From the NCBI GenBank assembly GCA_964634675.1, contig CAZWLH010000029.1:1-16956 (forward strand): a stretch of 16,956 nt of DNA, in the 5' to 3' direction. Position numbers and translations under genes: made by a program. The stretch comes from UMGS172 sp964634675 (GTDB lineage Bacteria; Bacillota; Clostridia; Oscillospirales; Acutalibacteraceae). Below, one piece after another: positions 13,899-16,956 of the stretch; position 1 is the first letter of the stretch; each line of letters starts with the position of its first letter. The notes beneath the pieces were generated by a model, which worked only from the letters and a program-made list of their open reading frames with translations, was not told the DNA's origin and did no database searches.

Positions 13899-14699
13899 AT
13901 GATTACGAAAAGTGACTTTAAAAGAGAACGGTATTCGTTTGAGGATCTCAGGGATATCGTAAGAATTTTGCGTGAACCCGGCGGTTGCCCGTGGGATGCC
14001 GAGCAGACACATAAGTCTACCCGCAACAGTATGCTTGAGGAAACCTATGAGGTCGCAGACGCCATTGACCTTTGCGACAGTGATGCACTTTGTGAGGAGT
14101 TGGGCGACCTTTTGTTGCAGATCGTTTTCCAAGCACGCATTGCCGAAGAGGAAAAAAGCTTCGAAATGGAGAATATTACCGACGGTATTTGCAAAAAGCT
14201 TATTTTACGCCATCCTCACGTGTTCGGTGACGTTGTTGCCGAAACCACCGAGAAGGTGCTCGACAATTGGGATGCGATAAAGCGTGAGGAAAAATCGCAG
14301 AAAACCTATTACGATACCTTGGCAAGCGTTCCGAGAGCTTTTCCGGCACTTATGCGTGCGGCAAAGGTTCAGAAGCGCGCTTCAAAGGCCGGCTTCGACT
14401 GGGACAGTGCGGAGGGTGCTTTCGCAAAGCTTCCCGAGGAGCTTTCCGAGTTTGAGGAGGCCGTGGCTTCCGGCGACAGTGCCGCTGTTACCGAGGAATT
14501 CGGTGATCTCCTGTTTTCTGCCGTAAACGTTTCGAGATTTTACGGTATCGATGCGGAAAGTGCGCTGGCACTCGCAACCGATAAGTTTATGTCTCGCTTT
14601 AAGGCGGTCGAGGACAAGGTCAGCGAATCCGGCCGTGATATGAAAGAGCTTTCACTTGAAGAGCTCGATGCCGTTTGGAACGATATCAAGCATAAATAA
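13899..14699 (+). CDS. mazG: Nucleoside triphosphate pyrophosphohydrolase MazG
   Basis: Hydrolyses (d)NTPs, including damaged or non-canonical ones, to monophosphate and pyrophosphate. It has two MazG domains: the first with GGCPWDAEQTHKS (28-40), LEETYE (46-51), EELGDLLLQ (66-74) and RHPHVFG (104-110); the second with EELSEFEEA (180-188) and EEFGDLLF (199-206). At 266 aa it equals the E. coli form (263). B. subtilis YabN at this locus is larger because of an N-terminal tetrapyrrole-methylase-like domain, which is absent here. The start ATG 13899 has GAGG about nine bases upstream. It sits between the flippase gene and hup, as expected for the yabM-yabN order. The metal-binding Glu/Asp residues of the first domain look intact. 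Confidence 0.95.
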   Translation: MITKSDFKRERYSFEDLRDIVRILREPGGCPWDAEQTHKSTRNSMLEETYEVADAIDLCDSDALCEELGDLLLQIVFQARIAEEEKSFEMENITDGICKKLILRHPHVFGDVVAETTEKVLDNWDAIKREEKSQKTYYDTLASVPRAFPALMRAAKVQKRASKAGFDWDSAEGAFAKLPEELSEFEEAVASGDSAAVTEEFGDLLFSAVNVSRFYGIDAESALALATDKFMSRFKAVEDKVSESGRDMKELSLEELDAVWNDIKHK

Positions 14700-14706
14700 T
14701 CTTGTT

Positions 14707-14731
14707 TCAAAGTCAGGATCTACCTGTTTGA
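14707..14731 (+). other. Bulged hairpin upstream of hup
   Basis: TCAAA(GT)CAGG (14707-14717) can pair with CCTGTTTGA (14723-14731) around a 5-base loop, with a 2-base bulge. ATAATATATTT follows. It could be a weak mazG terminator or a hup leader element. The fold was judged by eye. Confidence 0.3.
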
Positions 14732-14758
14732 ATAATATATTTAGGAGGATGTTCGATT

Positions 14759-15034
14759 ATGAACAAAACAGAATTAGTTGCCGCTATCGCAGAGAAGGCG
14801 GAAATCAGCAAGAAGGATGCCGATAAGGCAGTTGCCGCTTTTGTCGACACCGTAACCGAGGCTCTTAAGTCCGGTGATAAAATTCAGCTTGTAGGCTTCG
14901 GCACCTTCGAGGTACGTGAGCGTCCCGAGAGAACCGGCCGCAATCCTCAGACAAAGGAAACCATCACTATCCCGGCTTCTAAGGTTCCCGCCTTCAAGGC
15001 AGGAGCAGGCTTTAAGTCGGCAGTTGCAAAATAA
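14759..15034 (+). CDS. hup: HU-family DNA-binding protein
   Basis: Nucleoid-associated histone-like protein that bends and compacts DNA as a dimer. At 91 aa it has the normal length. MNKTELVAAIAEKAEISKKD gives the N-terminal helices, and GFGTFEVRERPERTGRNPQT (46-65) is the HU signature at the base of the DNA-binding arm. The intercalating Pro of the arm tip lies in the RNPQT segment. A strong AGGAGG (14743-14748), ten bases before ATG, fits high expression. AT-rich sequence upstream (TAATAT at 14733-14738) could hold a -10, but no good -35 is visible. It is followed by a 9-bp hairpin. In Bacillus hup is not in this cluster; in Clostridia it often lies between mazG and rqcP. Confidence 0.97.
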   Translation: MNKTELVAAIAEKAEISKKDADKAVAAFVDTVTEALKSGDKIQLVGFGTFEVRERPERTGRNPQTKETITIPASKVPAFKAGAGFKSAVAK

Positions 15035-15042
15035 AATCCTTA

Positions 15043-15068
15043 AAAGCCGCCTTTTTCGAGGCGGCTTT
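15043..15068 (+). terminator. GC-rich hairpin after hup, partial terminator
   Basis: AAAGCCGCC (15043-15051) pairs perfectly with GGCGGCTTT (15060-15068) around an 8-base loop. The downstream U tract is short (UUU then AACUG), so it may end only part of the hup transcripts or stabilise their 3' end, letting some transcripts pass into rqcP. Confidence 0.65.
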
Positions 15069-15090
15069 AACTGTAATTTTGAGGTAAGAT

Positions 15091-15336
15091 ATGAGACTCG
15101 ATAAATACTTAAAGGTGTCACGAATAATAAAACGCCGCACTGTTGCCAACGAAGCCTGCGATGCCGGCCGTGTCACGGTCAACGGTAAGGTTGCCCGTGC
15201 TTCTTATGACGTTAAGGTCGGCGATGTTTTGGAAATCGCATTCGGTGAAAGAACGGTCAAGGCCGAAATACTCGACGTAAGTGAAACGGTGCGTAAGGAA
15301 AGCGCCGCAATGATGTATAAAATAATCGAACAGTGA
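15091..15336 (+). CDS. rqcP: S4-domain ribosome quality-control protein RqcP (YabO)
   Basis: A small RNA-binding protein of 81 aa. In B. subtilis RqcP (YabO) binds stalled 50S-peptidyl-tRNA complexes and helps RqcH add alanine tails that mark stuck nascent chains for degradation. The S4 domain starts at once: MRLDKYLKVSRIIKRRT (1-17), then AGRVTVNGK (26-34) and VKVGDVLEI (42-50), all standard S4 blocks with basic RNA-facing residues. The C-terminal ~25 residues are a short helical extension. GAGG six bases before the ATG supports the start. Its placement just before yabP fits the conserved order. Confidence 0.93.
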   Translation: MRLDKYLKVSRIIKRRTVANEACDAGRVTVNGKVARASYDVKVGDVLEIAFGERTVKAEILDVSETVRKESAAMMYKIIEQ

Positions 15337-15362
15337 TTTTTTTATGACCGCACTCATATATT
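15334..15362 (+). promoter_or_regulatory. Candidate sigma-E promoter before yabP
   Basis: TGATTTT (15334-15340), 14 bases, then CATATATT (15355-15362) resembles the mother-cell sigma-E pattern (-35 like KMATATT, -10 like CATACAnT). It lies 25-30 bases before the preferred yabP start at 15395. In B. subtilis yabP and yabQ are sigma-E genes. Short AT-rich motifs match by chance easily, so this is tentative. Confidence 0.3.
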
Positions 15363-15394
15363 TTTTTGAGAAATATACGGAGTGTGATTGTACA

Positions 15395-15664
15395 ATGAGT
15401 GAAATTAAAACCGCATCCCACGGCATTATACTCGAAAACCGCTCTGAGCTTTCGGTCAGCGGTGTGAAAGAGGTCATAGGCTTTGATGAGGAAACCGTTA
15501 TTGCCGAGACCGAGCTCGGAACTCTGACCGTCAAGGGACAGGAGCTTAAGGTGATGAATTTCACCGTTGAGACAGGCAGCCTGAATATCGAGGGTACGGT
15601 TGCGGCTATGTGCTATACCGAGGCAAGGAGCGGCAAGACCTTTTTGAAAAGGCTTTTCGGCTGA
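15395..15664 (+). CDS. yabP: Sporulation protein YabP
   Basis: A small mother-cell sporulation protein of 89 aa (about 100 in B. subtilis). It has the family pattern: HGIILENRSELSVSGVKEV, then GFDEETVIAETELGTLTVKG, a repeated beta-strand layout that is also shared with YqfC, and ending EGTVAAMCYTEA. The precise job is unknown; B. subtilis mutants have only mild effects. A longer reading from ATG 15344 has no ribosome binding site and would start before the candidate promoter, whereas 15395 has GGAG (spacing a little long). The stop overlaps the yabQ start by one base. Confidence 0.9.
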   Translation: MSEIKTASHGIILENRSELSVSGVKEVIGFDEETVIAETELGTLTVKGQELKVMNFTVETGSLNIEGTVAAMCYTEARSGKTFLKRLFG

Positions 15665-16161
15665 TGGGACACATTGATGTTGCCGAGGAAGCTCTGACCT
15701 TTTTGATGTCGGTATGCTTAGGCGGTGTGTTTTGTTTTTTATACGATATCGTGCGAGCACTTCATAAAACGACGGTGAACGGATTTTTCGAGGTGCTGGT
15801 GCTTGACCTTGTGTTTTGGGCGGTGCTCACTTTAGGCACCTTTTCGTTTCTTGTGCTGCGCTGTCTGGGTCGGGTGCGGCTGTATGTAATAATAGGTGAG
15901 CTTTGCGGATTTACGGCGGTAAGGCTGACACTGTCGAAAATAATTGTCAATGTTTTTTCGGCCGTATTTTCGCTTACTGTGTCGCTATTCGGCCGATTTT
16001 TCGATTGTTTGCTTAAAGTGACCGTCGGTTTTGAAAAAAAATTCAAAAAAAACGTTCAAAGTTCAAAAAAACTCTTGCAACATTATACGGTGCTGTTGTA
16101 TAATCAACTAAAATTAAGGCTTAAACCGAAAACTTTGATCATAAATGATAAGGAGAACTGA
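15664..16161 (+). CDS. yabQ: Spore cortex biosynthesis membrane protein YabQ
   Basis: A membrane protein of 165 aa required for spore cortex formation in B. subtilis; it localises to the membrane around the forespore. It has about four hydrophobic stretches (roughly 10-30, 40-63, 70-85 and 88-110) and the family block GGVFCFLYDIVRALHK near the N-terminus. A long, Lys-rich hydrophilic tail follows. ATG 15664 overlaps the yabP stop (TGATG), implying translational coupling; an in-frame ATG at 15610 would overlap yabP by 54 bases and is not preferred. The DNA of the tail has three A runs of 7-8 bases (16034-16067), a possible slippage spot, but the frame stays open. A good sigma-A promoter for divIC lies inside the 3' end. 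Confidence 0.9.
   Translation: MGHIDVAEEALTFLMSVCLGGVFCFLYDIVRALHKTTVNGFFEVLVLDLVFWAVLTLGTFSFLVLRCLGRVRLYVIIGELCGFTAVRLTLSKIIVNVFSAVFSLTVSLFGRFFDCLLKVTVGFEKKFKKNVQSSKKLLQHYTVLLYNQLKLRLKPKTLIINDKEN
16075..16104 (+). promoter_or_regulatory. Internal sigma-A promoter for divIC-yabR
   Basis: TTGCAA (16075-16080), 18 bases, then a perfect TATAAT (16099-16104), inside the yabQ coding region and about 60 bases before the divIC start. It would let the division gene be transcribed in vegetative cells independently of the sporulation genes upstream. Confidence 0.6.
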
Positions 16162-16163
16162 AA

Positions 16164-16451
16164 TTGGCTGCGGCTAAAAGACAGAACAGTATTATTTTGA
16201 GGATCGTCCTTTTGGCGTTTGCCTTTTGGATGATATTCTATCTCGGCTCGCTTATCAAGGAATACAGCTCTTTGCAAAAGCAATATGAGGCTTCGACTGC
16301 CAAGCGTGACGAGCTGGCACTTGAGGTCGAGCAAAAGGCCAATATGCTGCAAAACGGCAACGATGAGGACTTCATTGAGCGTGCCGCACGTGAGAAGCTC
16401 GGCTATGTTTATGCCGACGAACATATGTATATCGATATCTCCGGCAACTGA
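16164..16451 (+). CDS. divIC: Septum formation initiator, DivIC/FtsB family
   Basis: A bitopic division protein that joins FtsL and DivIB/FtsQ at the septum to activate wall synthesis. The 95 aa are typical. A short basic cytoplasmic N-terminus precedes one membrane segment (about 11-30), then an extracellular coiled coil (about 31-65) and the family end block FIERAAREKLGYVYADE (70-86). The start is TTG at 16164, with AAGGAG eight bases upstream; no in-frame ATG fits. It follows yabQ with a two-base gap and sits before yabR as in Bacillus. Transcription is likely from the promoter inside yabQ as well as by read-through. Confidence 0.93.
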   Translation: MAAAKRQNSIILRIVLLAFAFWMIFYLGSLIKEYSSLQKQYEASTAKRDELALEVEQKANMLQNGNDEDFIERAAREKLGYVYADEHMYIDISGN

Positions 16452-16501
16452 GGAGATTGATATAAAATACTATCATAATCTTTGGAGGAAATGGGCATTT
16501 T

Positions 16502-16956
16502 ATGCAGATCGAGGTAGGACAGATAATCGAGGGCAAGGTGACCGGCATCACCAATTTCGGCGTTTTTGTCGATTTGGGTGAGGGAAAAACGGGTCTTGTC
16601 CATATTTCCGAAATCGCTCAGACCTATGTCAGCGATGTAAGAGAACACGTTAAGGAAAACGATACCGTTAAGATGAAGGTGCTTAACATTTCGGAGGACG
16701 GAAAAATCAGTCTTTCGATTAAGCGTGCGTTGGAGTCGCAGGCACCGTCTCAGCACAACCGCAGAAACGGTAACGGCACAAATCAAAGAGGTGCGAGACC
16801 CCAAAAGCGTGAACCGGACTTTACTTCTCCGGCCGCCGTGTGGACTCCCAAAAAGAGCGAGTCGGCTTCCTTTGAAGATATGATGGCAAAATTCAAGCAG
16901 ACGAGTGACGAAAAGTTTTCGGATCTTAAAAAGAAGAATCCCGATACAAGACGTCC
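16502..16956 (+). CDS. yabR: S1-domain RNA-binding protein (YabR), 3' end outside window
   Basis: A partial gene with 151 codons in the window and no stop. The N-terminal S1 (OB-fold) domain spans about 1-73: GQIIEGKVTGITNFGVFVDL (6-25), then GLVHISEI and KISLSIKRA are standard S1 blocks. After it comes a low-complexity basic Gln/Arg/Asn stretch (about 75-105) and a charged helical C-terminus (SFEDMMAKFKQTSDEKFSDL). B. subtilis YabR is 128 aa, so little is probably missing. The role is general RNA or ribosome binding; the exact target is unknown. GGAGG (16484-16488) is 13 bases before this ATG, longer than usual, and an out-of-frame ATG at 16491 lies between. spoIIE would be expected beyond the edge. 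Confidence 0.9.
   Translation, partial: MQIEVGQIIEGKVTGITNFGVFVDLGEGKTGLVHISEIAQTYVSDVREHVKENDTVKMKVLNISEDGKISLSIKRALESQAPSQHNRRNGNGTNQRGARPQKREPDFTSPAAVWTPKKSESASFEDMMAKFKQTSDEKFSDLKKKNPDTRR

Noticed and set aside
12852..14132. 426-codon frame on the minus strand across the flippase gene and mazG start
   Set aside because: It is antisense to two confidently identified genes, has low-complexity translation and no promoter or start signals.

Overview
The window looks like a chromosome segment of an endospore-forming, moderate-GC Clostridia member, plausibly Oscillospirales/Ruminococcaceae-like. This rests on a type III glutamine synthetase, bifunctional Rel, HemZ, and the sporulation genes yabP and yabQ beside divIC and yabR. 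The genus cannot be set from the sequence. No rRNA, tRNA, CRISPR array, transposase or phage structural gene was seen.

Layout. (1) Positions 1-1290 are AT-rich (hand-counted 60-base lines give about 30-37% G+C, against about 52-58% in the genes to the right). They hold a small module: an XRE repressor on the minus strand and, divergently, a tiny Cys-rich protein and a lipoprotein. A consensus sigma-A promoter and an array of ATAGAAA half-sites lie between. A 16-bp hairpin terminator closes the module. (2) Positions 1308-4040, minus strand, carry glutamine synthetase type III (glnN), with a structured leader and a near-consensus promoter, and a small CmpB-like membrane protein. (3) Positions 4171-10937, plus strand, carry recJ, rel, dtd, a metallo-beta-lactamase-fold hydrolase and hemZ, tightly packed with stop/start overlaps. 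(4) Positions 10941-14699 carry a promoter, a small helical protein, mtnN, a SpoVB/MurJ-like flippase and mazG. (5) Positions 14759 to the end carry hup, rqcP, yabP, yabQ, divIC and the start of yabR, matching the classic Firmicutes yabM-yabN-yabO-yabP-yabQ-divIC-yabR order with hup inserted.

The right-hand two thirds are ordinary core biology: DNA repair, (p)ppGpp metabolism, removal of mischarged tRNAs and faulty nucleotides, nucleoid packaging, rescue of stalled ribosomes, spore coat and cortex formation and division. The parts worth a second look are the self-regulated low-GC module at the left end, a possible two-state RNA leader before glnN, a metallo-hydrolase that has lost one canonical metal ligand, and internal promoters that would separate sporulation genes from vegetative ones in the yab cluster. 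I did not find a clear novel multi-gene system. The left-end module is the only real candidate.
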